Shown piece by piece: positions 24,827-34,425 of a stretch of 64,000 nucleotides of DNA; position 1 is the first letter of the stretch; every line of letters starts with the position of its first letter. Position numbers and translations under genes: made by a program. Source of the DNA: Rhodobacteraceae bacterium QY30 (GTDB taxonomy: Bacteria > Pseudomonadota > Alphaproteobacteria > Rhodobacterales > Rhodobacteraceae); contig CP023454.1 in assembly GCA_002356635.1 (NCBI GenBank), positions 930,001 to 994,000 of the forward strand, in the 5' to 3' direction. The notes below the pieces were generated by a model. That model was not told the DNA's origin. It saw only the letters and a list, made by a program, of their open reading frames with translations, and made no database searches.

Positions 24827-25043
24827 GTTCTTTCCTCCAAATCCTTCGCTTTGCGATCATCGCAGGATGGCAATCGGGTTCAATCCTCGGGGTGGTTGCG
24901 CGCAGGAAAGGCCAGAAAATGCAGCCTTTTTCACACGGTGCGCCCGGATCTGGCGGCGCGGCCGCAGGTTCCGCGCGATTTCTGTTGTTGCGCCGGCCCG
25001 TCAGCGCCAGAAAGCTTGCCAATTTCAATGACGGAGCCTCACT

Positions 25044-25679
25044 GTGTTATTTCCAGCATCTTTCCCCGGCCGTTCCGCCCTGCGCGTGGCCGCCTTCTTC
25101 TCCGTGGTGGTGGCGGCCGGTTGCGTCTCGACGACCTTCCGGACCGATTATCAGCCGCTTGACCCGCAGATGACCAAGGACTGGACTGTGACGCGCGTGT
25201 CGGTTCAGGCCCCGCGAAGCCTTTCGGTGTCCGAGGCACGCAGCCATCTGCCCAATGCCGACATCGTGTGGCGCGAAGATCCGGCCGGGGACCGACTTGC
25301 GCAGGTCGAACGGATCATGACCGATGCGATCCGCGCCGGCGCGCGGCCGCTGAAGGGCAAGCGGCCGGTGGCGATCGAGGCGACCGTCACCCGTTTTCAC
25401 GCGATGACTTTCGAGGCTGAATCGCTGAGCTTCCAGACCGGCGTCCATGATGTCGAGTTCGACGCCCGGATCGTCGATGCCCGCACCGGCCAGCCTCTGG
25501 TGGCCCCGACGCATGTCAATGCATCCTTCCCCGCGATGACGGGAGCGCGCATGGCGATGGCACGCTCGCAGGGCGACAGCCAGAAAAAGCAGATCACGCG
25601 GCGCGTTGCGGCCGCCGTTGCGGGCTGGCTGGGCGTGGGCCCGGACGTGCGTGAGGTTTTCCCGCGCCTGGGCGGCTAG
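25044..25679 (+). CDS. Predicted lipoprotein, DUF6778-like
   Basis: 211 residues from GTG 25044 with GGAG seven bases upstream. The lipoprotein signal ends VVAAGC, so the mature protein starts at Cys27 and is anchored in a membrane. The mature part (DYQPLDPQMTKDWTVTRV and a C-terminal amphipathic helix) resembles lipoproteins of Rhodobacterales grouped as DUF6778; that label is from memory. Function unknown. Its stop abuts the stop of the convergent aminotransferase gene. Confidence 0.7.
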   Translation: MLFPASFPGRSALRVAAFFSVVVAAGCVSTTFRTDYQPLDPQMTKDWTVTRVSVQAPRSLSVSEARSHLPNADIVWREDPAGDRLAQVERIMTDAIRAGARPLKGKRPVAIEATVTRFHAMTFEAESLSFQTGVHDVEFDARIVDARTGQPLVAPTHVNASFPAMTGARMAMARSQGDSQKKQITRRVAAAVAGWLGVGPDVREVFPRLGG

Positions 25680-26846
25680 TCAAAGCCGCTCGGCAAAGGC
25701 CGCAAGACGCCGGAGCGCCTCGGAAAACGCGTCGTCGGGGATGGTCATCGCCACCCGGACGTGACCGGCCGCCGCAGCCCCGAAGCTTTCGCCCGGCATG
25801 ACGGCGATGCCTTCTTCGTCCAGAAGTCGCAGCGCGAAAGCCTCGCCCGTCAACCCTGTGGGGCGGATGTCGAGCATCACGAACATGCCGCCGCCCGACG
25901 GTACGATGCCGATCCGGTTCGATCCCGCCAGTGCGGGTGCAATCAGCTCGCGGCGGCGGCGGAAGGGGGCGGCGATGCGGTCTTCGAACGCTGGACCCTG
26001 GGCCAGTGCGAACAGCGCGGCGTCCTGGATGAACCCCGGCGTGCCGTAAGTGGTGTTGGTCGCAAGGTCGATGGCTGCCGCGATGACGGGTTCCGGCGCG
26101 ATCATCCAGCCCAGCCGCGATCCTGTCATCGCATGGCTTTTCGACAGCGATCCAAGCACCACCGTCCGATCTGCCATTCCGGGCAGCGCGCGCGGCGAAA
26201 GGTGTTCGCCGTCCCAGATCTGGGTGTCGTAGACCTCGTCGGAAATGAGCCACAGGTCGGTTTCCTGCACCGCGTCGGCGATCCCTTGCAGCGTGGCGCG
26301 GTCGTACAGAACCCCGGTCGGATTGTTGGGCGTATTGACAAGCAGCGTCCGCGCACCGGGGCTTGCATCGCGGATCGCCTGAGGCTGGGGCTGGAAGCCC
26401 TGTTCGGGGCGGGTAGGAACCGCCACCGCAATGGCCCCAGTAGCGCGGATCGTGCCGGGATAGGTGGCATAGTAGGGATCGCAGTACAGCGCCCGGTCGC
26501 CCGCATCCAGCAGCACCATATGCGCGGCAAACAGCGCGGCCTGGCCCCCTGGCGTCACGATAACGTTGTCGCGCGTCGTCCTTACCCCCGTTCGCGCCTC
26601 GACCCGCGCCGCGATCGCATCGCGCAGCGCCGGCTTGCCCGCGCCGACGGTATAGCCCGTGCTGCCCGCAAGTGCGCCGTCGTGCATGGCACCCAAGATG
26701 GCGGGATCGGTGGGCGTGTCATGTTCGCCGATGGACAGGTTCAGGATACGCTCCCCCGCCGCGATGCGGGCGCGGGCCTTGTAATAGACCTCCCACCCGT
26801 CCGAGCCGCCCCCCGTCATATGCGCCACGCGCCCTGCCAGTCGCAT
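25680..26846 (-). CDS. Class I/II pyridoxal-phosphate aminotransferase
   Basis: 388 residues. PLP enzyme of fold type I: NTPNNPTGVLYD with the cofactor-contacting Asn, DEVYDT, the Schiff-base lysine in GSLSKSHAMTGSRLGW, and the C-terminal HVRVAM arginine that holds the substrate carboxylate. Closest in style to aspartate/aromatic-type aminotransferases; exact amino donor not determinable. Start ATG 26846 has a strong GGGAGG ribosome site, better than the upstream ATG 26903. Confidence 0.92.
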   Translation of the reverse strand: MRLAGRVAHMTGGGSDGWEVYYKARARIAAGERILNLSIGEHDTPTDPAILGAMHDGALAGSTGYTVGAGKPALRDAIAARVEARTGVRTTRDNVIVTPGGQAALFAAHMVLLDAGDRALYCDPYYATYPGTIRATGAIAVAVPTRPEQGFQPQPQAIRDASPGARTLLVNTPNNPTGVLYDRATLQGIADAVQETDLWLISDEVYDTQIWDGEHLSPRALPGMADRTVVLGSLSKSHAMTGSRLGWMIAPEPVIAAAIDLATNTTYGTPGFIQDAALFALAQGPAFEDRIAAPFRRRRELIAPALAGSNRIGIVPSGGGMFVMLDIRPTGLTGEAFALRLLDEEGIAVMPGESFGAAAAGHVRVAMTIPDDAFSEALRRLAAFAERL

Positions 26847-27088
26847 CTTCGCCTCCCTCCCTTGTCCGGGGTGGACGGCATCACGGAAGCGCCGCCGTGG
26901 CAAGGGCAGCGGTCGGAAATTCCTTGGCGCGCCCGCCCGGATCGGCTATCTCCGCCGCATGAACGGCCTCTGCATCACCGGCATTCGCTGTATTCCCCAC
27001 TGACAGACGTCAGGCGGGCCGTTCCTTTCTTTCCAAGACGAAATGAACAAGGTAAGCCCGCCCCCGAGCGTTCCCGCGAGGACAAGGC

Positions 27089-28504
27089 ATGACCACGATC
27101 CGCTTGCGCAATACCAGGACCCGCAAGGTTGAGGACTTCGATCCCATCGACCCGACGAAGGTGCGGATGTATGTCTGCGGCCCCACCGTCTATGACCGCG
27201 CGCATCTGGGCAACGCGCGTCCGGTGGTGGTGTTCGACGTGCTTTACCGCCTGTTGCGCCATGTCTACGGGCCGGATCACGTTACTTACGTGCGCAACTT
27301 CACCGACGTGGACGACAAGATCAACGCCGCAGCGCAGGCGCGCAAGGCGGCAGGCGATCCGCGCAGCCTGGAAGACCTGATCCGCGAGCGGACCGAGGAA
27401 ACGATCCGCTGGTATCACGACGACATGGACGCGCTGGGCGCCCTGCGCCCGACCGTCGAGCCTCGGGCGACGGATTACATCGGCCAGATGATTGGCATGA
27501 TCGAAGGGTTGATCGCAGGCGGTCATGCCTATGCCAAGGACGGGCATGTGCTGTTCCGCGTCCGCAGCTACAAGGACTATGGCAAACTGTCGGGCCGGTC
27601 GGTCGATGACATGATCGCGGGGGCCCGGGTCGAGGTCGCGCCCTTCAAGGAAGACCCGATGGATTTCGTCCTCTGGAAGCCCTCGGACGCCGATCTTCCC
27701 GGCTGGGACAGCCCCTGGGGCCGCGGCCGCCCCGGCTGGCACATCGAATGTTCCGCCATGAGCCACGAGCTTCTGGGCGAAAGCTTTGACATCCACGGCG
27801 GCGGCATCGACCTGCAATTCCCGCATCACGAAAACGAAATCGCCCAGTCGGCCTGCGCCCACCCCCACGGCGATTTCGCCCGCGTCTGGATGCACAACGA
27901 GATGCTGATGGTCGAGGGCAAGAAGATGTCCAAGAGCCTTGGCAACTTCTTCACCGTGCGCGATCTGCTGGACCAGAGGATTCCCGGCGAGGTGATCCGC
28001 TTCGTGTTCCTGTCGACGCATTATTCCAAGCCGATGGACTGGACCGACCGTCGGCGGCAGGACGCCACTGCAACTTTGAAAACCTGGTTCCGAATGACGG
28101 ATGGAGTGCCTAAGGGCGAGGTGCCTGTCGGGCTGGTAGACATCCTTGCCAACGACCTGAACACTGCGTTTTCGATTTCGAAGCTCCATGAATTGGCAAA
28201 TGAAGGGGAGTACTCCGCTCTCAAGGCGTCCATGTCGCTTCTGGGTTTCCCGGATGCAGAACAGATTGATTGGTTCCGGCATGGGGCGGGATTGTCTGGC
28301 GCTGAGAATCTGGCCGAACATGCGGAAATTCTGCATGAACTGCTGACCAAGTGGCAGGATCTGCGCAATGCCCGCGACTACGCAGCAGCCGATTCCTTGA
28401 AGCAAAGCATCGAAGCATGTGGCCTGAAGTTATCTGCCGGAACGGTGCCTTCGGCTGAGCCGACCGAGGACTTCGATCCCGCCAAACTCGAGGCCCTGAA
28501 ATGA
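27089..28504 (+). CDS. cysS: Cysteinyl-tRNA synthetase
   Basis: 471 residues. Class Ia synthetase charging tRNA-Cys. Zinc ligand Cys30 in [14 protein letters not shown] at 39-42 (HIGH), the second zinc site in WHIECSAM and HHENEIAQS, and KMSKS. The C-terminal part from about residue 330 is encoded by DNA of lower GC (hand count 28081-28440, about 55%) with less biased codons than the rest. The stop overlaps an ATG (ATGA, 28501-28504) that opens a 48-codon ORF leading into cimA. Confidence 0.96.
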   Translation: MTTIRLRNTRTRKVEDFDPIDPTKVRMYVCGPTVYDRAHLGNARPVVVFDVLYRLLRHVYGPDHVTYVRNFTDVDDKINAAAQARKAAGDPRSLEDLIRERTEETIRWYHDDMDALGALRPTVEPRATDYIGQMIGMIEGLIAGGHAYAKDGHVLFRVRSYKDYGKLSGRSVDDMIAGARVEVAPFKEDPMDFVLWKPSDADLPGWDSPWGRGRPGWHIECSAMSHELLGESFDIHGGGIDLQFPHHENEIAQSACAHPHGDFARVWMHNEMLMVEGKKMSKSLGNFFTVRDLLDQRIPGEVIRFVFLSTHYSKPMDWTDRRRQDATATLKTWFRMTDGVPKGEVPVGLVDILANDLNTAFSISKLHELANEGEYSALKASMSLLGFPDAEQIDWFRHGAGLSGAENLAEHAEILHELLTKWQDLRNARDYAAADSLKQSIEACGLKLSAGTVPSAEPTEDFDPAKLEALK

Positions 28505-28647
28505 CCCCCGCTCTCCATCGCACCGGCGGCGACCGGCCGCGGGTGGGGGCGAAGCGCCCGCCCGGGGGGGCGGTCGGGCGCTGCCGGTGCTGGCGCACCG
28601 GCTTGGGATTTACCCCGAAACCGTGCTTCAGGGACGACCGGGCATGA
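28501..28647 (+). CDS. Possible 48-residue ORF coupled to cysS and cimA
   Basis: Opens with an ATG overlapping the cysS stop and closes with a TGA overlapping the cimA start, both as ATGA. The product would be Arg/Gly/Pro-rich with three cysteines near the C-terminus (GRCRCWRTG and KPCF). Much of it is encoded by the GC-rich hairpin at 28520-28590, so composition may be a by-product of structure. It could be a coupling ORF that carries ribosomes from cysS to cimA. No homology recognised; chance remains quite possible. Confidence 0.3.
   Translation: MTPALHRTGGDRPRVGAKRPPGGAVGRCRCWRTGLGFTPKPCFRDDRA
28520..28590 (+). promoter_or_regulatory. Nested hairpin in the cysS-cimA junction
   Basis: Outer arms GCACCGGC (28520-28527) and GCCGGTGC (28583-28590), a middle stem GACCG (28531-28535)/CGGTC (28571-28575), and an inner stem GGGCG/CGCCC around AAG. 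A third copy of GCACCGGC follows at 28594. No T-run, so it is more likely an attenuating or mRNA-processing structure than a simple terminator. Confidence 0.4.
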
Positions 28648-30275
28648 AGGAACGCCTTTACCTTTACGACACCACGCTGCGCGACGGGCAGCAGACGCAG
28701 GGCGTGCAGTTCTCGGCGGCGGAAAAGACCCGGATCGCGCGGGCGCTGGATGCGCTTGGCGTCGATTACATCGAAGGCGGCTGGCCGGGCGCCAACCCGA
28801 CCGACAGCGACTTCTTCGACAGCCGGCCCCAGACCCGCGCCACCTTCACCGCGTTCGGCATGACGAAACGCGCGGGCCGGTCGGCGGCGAATGACGATGT
28901 GCTTGCGGCAGTCCTCAATGCGCAGACCCCCGCCGTGTGTCTGGTGGGCAAGACGCATGATTTCCATGTCACCACGGCACTGGGAATCACGCTGGAGGAA
29001 AATCTGGAAAGCATCGCCGCCTCGGTCGCCCATGCGGGCGCGCAGGGGCGCGAGGTGCTGTTCGACGCCGAACATTTCTTCGACGGCTACTGCGCCAATC
29101 CGGCCTATGCGCTGTCCTGCCTGAAGGCCGCGCTGGATGCGGGCGCGCGCTGGATCGTCTTGTGCGACACCAACGGCGGCACGCTGCCGGCCGAGGTCTT
29201 CCGCGTGACCGGCGAAGTCATCGCGGCCGGCATCCCCGGCGATCATCTGGGCATCCATTGTCACAACGATACCGAACAGGCGGTGGCCTGTTCGCTGGCC
29301 GCGGTCGATGCGGGGGCGCGGCAAATCCAGGGCACGCTGAATGGCCTGGGCGAACGCTGCGGCAACGCCAACCTGACCTCGATCATCCCGACGCTGATCT
29401 TGAAGGAACCCTACGCCAGCCGCTTCCAGACCGGCGTGACGCGGGACGCCCTGACGACACTGACGCGGCTGAGCCGCCAACTGGACGACATCCTGAACCG
29501 CGTGCCCCTGCGCAGCGCGCCTTACGTCGGCGCTTCGGCCTTTGCGCACAAGGCGGGGCTGCATGCCAGCGCGATCCTGAAGGACCCCAGCACCTACGAA
29601 CATATTGAGCCTTCGCTTGTCGGCAACGAACGGGTCATCCCGATGTCGAACCAGGCGGGGCAGTCGAACCTGCGCGCCCGGCTGGCAAGCGCCGGCATCG
29701 TAGCGGAAGCGGGCGATCCGCGTCTGGGCCGCATCCTTGAGCGCATCAAGGAACGCGAGGATCAGGGCTATGCCTATGACGGGGCGCAGGCCAGTTTCGA
29801 GCTTCTGGCGCGGGCCGAACTGGGCCAGCTGCCGCAGTTCTTCGAGGTGAAGCGCTACCGAGTCACGGTCGAGCGGCGGAAGAACAAGTATGACCGCATG
29901 GTCAGCCTGTCGGAAGCCGTCGTCGTGGTGAAGATCGGCGATCGCAAGATGCTGTCGGTCAGCGAAAGCATGGATGAAACCGGATCGGACCGCGGGCCGG
30001 TCAATGCGCTGTCGAAGGCGCTGGGCAAGGATCTTGGCCCCTATCAGGCCATGATCGACGACATGAAGCTGGTGGATTTCAAGGTCCGCATCACCCAGGG
30101 CGGGACCGAGGCGATGACCCGCGTCATCATCGACAGCGAGGACAGCCAGGGCCACCGCTGGTCGACCGTGGGGGTCAGCCCCAACATCGTCGACGCCAGC
30201 TTCGAGGCGCTGCTGGACGCGATCAACTGGAAGCTGATCCACGACGGGGCCGAACCCGTCCGGTGTGCCTCATGA
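28644..30275 (+). CDS. cimA: (R)-citramalate synthase
   Basis: 543 residues, matching the TIGR00977 type of citramalate synthase. Condenses pyruvate and acetyl-CoA to citramalate, giving 2-oxobutyrate for isoleucine without threonine deaminase. HMGL-like barrel with YDTTLRDGQQTQGV at residues 8-21, metal-binding LGIHCHNDTEQA and the LNGLGERCGNANL motif. The C-terminal LeuA_dimer domain (residues 400-530) would bind the isoleucine feedback inhibitor. ATG 28644; the upstream frame from 28587 is not used. The stop overlaps the methyltransferase start (ATGA). Confidence 0.95.
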   Translation: MKERLYLYDTTLRDGQQTQGVQFSAAEKTRIARALDALGVDYIEGGWPGANPTDSDFFDSRPQTRATFTAFGMTKRAGRSAANDDVLAAVLNAQTPAVCLVGKTHDFHVTTALGITLEENLESIAASVAHAGAQGREVLFDAEHFFDGYCANPAYALSCLKAALDAGARWIVLCDTNGGTLPAEVFRVTGEVIAAGIPGDHLGIHCHNDTEQAVACSLAAVDAGARQIQGTLNGLGERCGNANLTSIIPTLILKEPYASRFQTGVTRDALTTLTRLSRQLDDILNRVPLRSAPYVGASAFAHKAGLHASAILKDPSTYEHIEPSLVGNERVIPMSNQAGQSNLRARLASAGIVAEAGDPRLGRILERIKEREDQGYAYDGAQASFELLARAELGQLPQFFEVKRYRVTVERRKNKYDRMVSLSEAVVVVKIGDRKMLSVSESMDETGSDRGPVNALSKALGKDLGPYQAMIDDMKLVDFKVRITQGGTEAMTRVIIDSEDSQGHRWSTVGVSPNIVDASFEALLDAINWKLIHDGAEPVRCAS

Positions 30276-30988
30276 CACCGGATGCGGCTTTCTTCGCCCT
30301 GCACCGCGACCTGCCGCGCGAAGGGCCGGGGCAGGCCGAGGATGTGCATTGGGCGCTTTACACCGCCGCCGTTCCGCAAGAGGCGCGGATCTGCGATCTG
30401 GCCTGCGGGCCGGGCGCGGATACCCGAACGCTTGCCAAGGCGCGGCCCCTGGCGCAGATCACCGCCATCGACCTTCAGCCGCATTTTGTCGCCGCCGCAC
30501 AGGCGCTGGTCACGCCCTATGGCGACCGTGTGCAGGTCCGGCAGGGCGATATGGCCGATGTCTCTGGCCCCTATGACCTGATCTGGTGCGCGGGCGGGCT
30601 TTACTTTCTGGGCGTGACCGAGGGCCTGCGGCGCTGGCGCGGGGCGCTGGCGCCGGGGGGCCATGTGGCCTTTTCCGAACCGTGCCTGCCCCCGCGCCCC
30701 AGCCAGGCGGCCATTGATTTCTGGGCTGATTATCCCGCGATCTCCGGGATCGAGGGCATCCGCGCCCGGGTCGAGGCTGCCGATTACCGGATCCTTGGCG
30801 AACGCATGGTCATCGGCGGGGCTTGGGCGGATTACTACGGCCCCCTGTCGCGGCGGATCGCGCTGCTTCGGCCCGGGGCGTCGCCGGAACTGCAGCAGGT
30901 GCTGGACGAGGCCGAAACCGAAATCGCGCGCTGGCAGGCCGCGCCCAACGACATCGCCTATGCGCTTCTGGTGGTGGCCCCGGCATGA
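30272..30988 (+). CDS. SAM-dependent methyltransferase
   Basis: 238 residues, class I Rossmann methyltransferase. Motif I reads ICDLACGPGADTRTLA, followed by TAIDLQ (acidic end of beta-2), a QGDMADV segment and the post-II region YDLIWCAGGLYFLG. It resembles the ubiE/methyltransferase-type small-molecule methylases; substrate unknown. Coupled to cimA upstream and to the phytoene-synthase-like gene downstream, both by ATGA overlaps, so it is likely expressed at matched levels. Confidence 0.85.
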   Translation: MTPDAAFFALHRDLPREGPGQAEDVHWALYTAAVPQEARICDLACGPGADTRTLAKARPLAQITAIDLQPHFVAAAQALVTPYGDRVQVRQGDMADVSGPYDLIWCAGGLYFLGVTEGLRRWRGALAPGGHVAFSEPCLPPRPSQAAIDFWADYPAISGIEGIRARVEAADYRILGERMVIGGAWADYYGPLSRRIALLRPGASPELQQVLDEAETEIARWQAAPNDIAYALLVVAPA

Positions 30989-31755
30989 CGGTGCTGGACT
31001 GCGCCGCGCTGGTCGAACGCGGCGATCCGGGCCGCTTTGCCGCCACGATGGCCGCGCCCCCCGCAGCGCGGCTTCGGTTATGGCCGCTTTATGCGCTGAA
31101 CCTTGAACTGGCCCGCATTCCCTGGATCACCGCCGAACCGATGCTGGCCGAGATGCGGCTGCAATGGTGGATCGACAGCCTGACGGCCCGGGCCGAGGCG
31201 CATACCCCGCATGAAATCCTTGGCCCGCTGTCCGACCTGATCCGCGACGTGCCCGCCATCGCCCAACCTTTGGCCGGACTGGCCGAGGCGCGGCGCTGGG
31301 ATTGCTGGCGGGAGCCCTTTGCCGATGAAGCGGCGCTTTGGACCTATCTGGATCAAACGGCGGCGGGGCTGATGTGGGCGGGGGCCAGGGTGCTGGGCGC
31401 GCCCGATACCGCCGAGCCGGTGGTGCGCGATTTCGCGGCCGGGGCGGGGATGGCCAACTGGCTGACCGCCACCGCGCCCCTGATCGCGCAAGGCCGCCAG
31501 CCGCTGCCGGACACCTCCGCCACGGCAATTGCCGCGCTGGCCGAAAGGGCCCGCCAGCGGATCAAGGCTGCCCGTGCCCGTCGCCACCTGATTCCGCAGC
31601 GGGCGATCCCGGCGCTTTGGACCGGCTGGCAGGCACGTGGGCTTCTGGCCCAAGCCAAGGCCGATCCGGCCCGCGCTCTGTCGGGCGATCTGGCGCTGTC
31701 GCCGTTCCGCGAAAAGGGCGGGCTCTTGCTCAGGGCGATGACCGGGTTCTGGTGA
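30985..31755 (+). CDS. Squalene/phytoene synthase family protein, NDUFAF6-like
   Basis: 256 residues with the trans-isoprenyl diphosphate synthase head-to-head fold pattern: LYALNLELARIPWI, RLQWWIDSL and later AGLMWAGARVLG. The two Asp-rich DXXXD substrate sites of true phytoene synthases are not evident, which points to the NDUFAF6-like group linked to respiratory complex I assembly. Short (true synthases are 290-350 residues). Coupled by ATGA to the methyltransferase. No carotenoid genes are nearby, arguing against a pigment role. Confidence 0.75.
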   Translation: MTVLDCAALVERGDPGRFAATMAAPPAARLRLWPLYALNLELARIPWITAEPMLAEMRLQWWIDSLTARAEAHTPHEILGPLSDLIRDVPAIAQPLAGLAEARRWDCWREPFADEAALWTYLDQTAAGLMWAGARVLGAPDTAEPVVRDFAAGAGMANWLTATAPLIAQGRQPLPDTSATAIAALAERARQRIKAARARRHLIPQRAIPALWTGWQARGLLAQAKADPARALSGDLALSPFREKGGLLLRAMTGFW

Positions 31756-31769
31756 TCCGGTTGCTGCGG

Positions 31770-33005
31770 TCAGTCGCGTTCGGGGCGCAGGACCAGCCAG
31801 ATCAAGGCGCCACCCGCCAGGACCAGGAAGGGCAGCATGGCCAGGTTCACCGCCTGCCAGCCCGCGACGACCCCCGATCCCGAACAGTTCATCAACAGCC
31901 CCGAGGACAGCGAGGCCAGCGTCACGCCGCCGAAGACCACCAGATCGTTGATCCCCTGGATGCGTCCGCGTTCCTCGGGCGTGTGGGCGGCGGTCAGAAG
32001 CGTGGTCGCGCCGATGAAACCGAAGTTCCAGCCCAGGCCCAGAAGTACCATCGTGCCGAAGAACTGCTCCATCTGCACGCCGGTCAGCGAAACAGCGCCG
32101 GCAGCGGCCAGAATGAACAGGCCCAGCCCGACGATCCGGGGGGCGCCGAAGCGGGAAATCAGGTGGCCGGTGAAGAACGACGGCACATACATCGCCAGAA
32201 CATGCGCGCTGACGACGTCGGCGGCGTCGCTGCTGGTAAAGCCGCAGCCCACCACCGCCAGGGGAGATGAGGTCATGACGAGGTTCATCAGTGCATAGCT
32301 GACCATGGCGCAGACCATCGCCACCCGGATCACGGGATCCCGCAGCAACTCGGCCCGGCTGCGGCCCTTGGGCTTGCCGTCCGGCGCGGTGGGGGTGGCG
32401 GGGGCATCGAGCCCGAACATCAGCAGCGCGCCCAGCATGTTCAGGCCGATCACGGCCAGGTAGGTGCCGAGGAAAGGCACCGCCATCGCTTCGGCCGTGA
32501 TCTTGACCAGCTGCGGCCCGATGATGGCTGAGGCAAGACCGCCCGCCATGACGATTGAGATTGCCTTCGGCCGGAACTCGGGGGTGGCGGCGTCTGTCGC
32601 AGCGAAGCGGTAGAAGCCCTGCGCCGACATGTAGCCGCCGGTGAACAGCGACCCCAGCAGGAACAGGTGGAAGGACGACTGCATCAGGCCGTAGGCGCCG
32701 ATCGCCGCACCCAGCACCCCGCAGGCCGATCCGGTCCAGAACCCCGCCCGCCGTCCGTGCCGCGCCATCAGCGCCGACAAAGGCGTCGCGGCCAGCATTG
32801 ACCCCAGGACGATCATGGTGATCGGCAGCGTCGCCCAGCACGGATTGGGGCTGAGCGTCTGGCCGGCCAGACCGCCGATGGTGAAGATCATCGGCATCTG
32901 CGCACCCGGTAGCGCCTGCGCGAGGACCAGCACGAACACGTTGCGCCGCGCGCGCGCGTCGTTCTGAAGCGGGGGCTGGGCGGGGCTTTGGGCAAGGTCG
33001 GTCAT
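31770..33005 (-). CDS. Major facilitator superfamily transporter
   Basis: 411 residues, twelve predicted helices. The loop 2-3 motif reads SALMARHGRRAGFWTG (MFS motif A, G-x3-D-x2-GRR form, altered), and the second half repeats with AAHTPEERGRIQGIN. The subgroup (MIFTIGGLAGQTLSPN at the N-terminus) is often found in alphaproteobacteria without assigned substrate. Start ATG 33005 (MTDLAQSP). It lies 93 bases downstream of tyrS on the same strand and 14 bases from the convergent phytoene-synthase-like gene. Confidence 0.88.
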   Translation of the reverse strand: MTDLAQSPAQPPLQNDARARRNVFVLVLAQALPGAQMPMIFTIGGLAGQTLSPNPCWATLPITMIVLGSMLAATPLSALMARHGRRAGFWTGSACGVLGAAIGAYGLMQSSFHLFLLGSLFTGGYMSAQGFYRFAATDAATPEFRPKAISIVMAGGLASAIIGPQLVKITAEAMAVPFLGTYLAVIGLNMLGALLMFGLDAPATPTAPDGKPKGRSRAELLRDPVIRVAMVCAMVSYALMNLVMTSSPLAVVGCGFTSSDAADVVSAHVLAMYVPSFFTGHLISRFGAPRIVGLGLFILAAAGAVSLTGVQMEQFFGTMVLLGLGWNFGFIGATTLLTAAHTPEERGRIQGINDLVVFGGVTLASLSSGLLMNCSGSGVVAGWQAVNLAMLPFLVLAGGALIWLVLRPERD

Positions 33006-33098
33006 GCGGCAACGGCTATCCAGCCGCGCAGCATGGGGCAAGCAGAGATTTGCCCTTTGGGTCCGAGCGCAGCCCCCGTTCAGCCGCGCAAGAGGGAT

Positions 33099-34352
33099 TT
33101 ACGCTCCGATCCGCACCAGCGCGTGGCGCTTCTTGCCTGCGGTCAGCTTCAGGGGTTCAGCCAGGTCGGCTGCGGTGAACATCTGCCCGGCTTCGGTGGC
33201 GGGGGAATCGTTCAGCCGCGCACCACCTTCGGCGATCAGGCGCTTGGCCTCTTTCCCCGAAGCGGAAAGCCCGCTGCGAACGAAAAGCTGCGCAAGGGTG
33301 ATGCCCTCGCCGATCTCGTCCTTGGTCAGCGCCAGCGTCGGCAGATCGTCCCCCACGCCGCCCTTTTCAAATACCTCGCGTGCGGTCGCTTCGGCTGCTG
33401 AGGCGGCTTCGGCGCCGTGCAGAAGAGCAGTGACCTCATTGGCCAGGATGATCTTGGCCGCGTTGATCTCTGACCCCTGCAAAGTCCCCAGACGGTCGCA
33501 CTCCTCCACCGGCAGATCGGTGTAAAGCTTCAGGAAGCGCCCCACGTCAGCATCGGTGGTATTGCGCCAGAACTGCCAGAATTCGTAAGGAGACAGCATC
33601 GCGCCGTTCAGCCAGACCGCGCCACCGGCCGACTTGCCCATCTTGCGCCCGTCGCTGGTGGTCAGAAGCGGAGAGGTCAGGCCATAAATTTCATGATCCA
33701 GCACCCGGCGCGTCAGGTCGATCCCGTTGATGATATTGCCCCACTGGTCACTGCCGCCCATCTGCAACAGGCAGCCGTAGCGGCGGTGGATTTCAAGGAA
33801 ATCATAGGCTTGCAGGATCATGTAGTTGAATTCAAGGAAGGACAGGCTTTGTTCCCGGTCCAGCCGCGACTTCACCGATTCAAACGACAGCATCCGGTTG
33901 ACGCTGAAATGCCGCCCGATGTCGCGCAGGAACTCCAGATAGTTCAGGCTGTCCAGCCATTCTGCGTTATTGAGCATGATCGCATCCGTCGCGCCCGTCC
34001 CATAGGACAGGTAGCGGCCAAAGACCTGCTGCATGCCGGCGATGTTCTCGTCGATCTTCTGGGGCGTCAGCAGCGGGCGTTCTTCCGACCGGAAGGACGG
34101 ATCGCCCACCTTGGTCGTGCCGCCGCCCATCAGGGTGATCGGCTTGTGCCCCGTCTTTTGCAGCCAGCGCAGCATCATGATGTTCAGCAGGTGGCCCACA
34201 TGCAGGCTGGCCGCCGTGGCGTCATAGCCGATATAGGCCGGCACCACGCCTTTGACCAAAGCCGCGTCCAGCCCCTGATAATCGGTGCAATCGGCCAGAT
34301 AGCCGCGCTCGATCATCACGTTCAGGAAGTCGGATTTCGGAGTGTAGGTCAT
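33099..34352 (-). CDS. tyrS: Tyrosyl-tRNA synthetase
   Basis: 417 residues. Class Ic synthetase charging tRNA-Tyr. HIGH is present as HVGH ([14 protein letters not shown]), tyrosine-binding residues in [12 protein letters not shown] and [16 protein letters not shown] as KMGKS ([10 protein letters not shown]), and a C-terminal S4 RNA-binding domain ([19 protein letters not shown]). Complete and of usual length. Divergent from anmK with 73 bases between starts. Confidence 0.96.
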   Translation of the reverse strand: MTYTPKSDFLNVMIERGYLADCTDYQGLDAALVKGVVPAYIGYDATAASLHVGHLLNIMMLRWLQKTGHKPITLMGGGTTKVGDPSFRSEERPLLTPQKIDENIAGMQQVFGRYLSYGTGATDAIMLNNAEWLDSLNYLEFLRDIGRHFSVNRMLSFESVKSRLDREQSLSFLEFNYMILQAYDFLEIHRRYGCLLQMGGSDQWGNIINGIDLTRRVLDHEIYGLTSPLLTTSDGRKMGKSAGGAVWLNGAMLSPYEFWQFWRNTTDADVGRFLKLYTDLPVEECDRLGTLQGSEINAAKIILANEVTALLHGAEAASAAEATAREVFEKGGVGDDLPTLALTKDEIGEGITLAQLFVRSGLSASGKEAKRLIAEGGARLNDSPATEAGQMFTAADLAEPLKLTAGKKRHALVRIGA

Positions 34353-34425
34353 GGCTGCCCCTTTTCGTGGCGTTCATTCTTGCGGTGAAGCGTCTATAAG
34401 AGGGAAACGGTCGAAGGGAAAGAAC

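Noticed and set aside
28221-30242. 673-codon open frame opposite cimA
   Set aside because: Antisense shadow of cimA; no motifs, biased composition.
30985-31755. Carotenoid phytoene synthase (crtB)
   Set aside because: Too short, no clear DXXXD substrate motifs and no carotenoid genes nearby; an NDUFAF6-like protein fits better.
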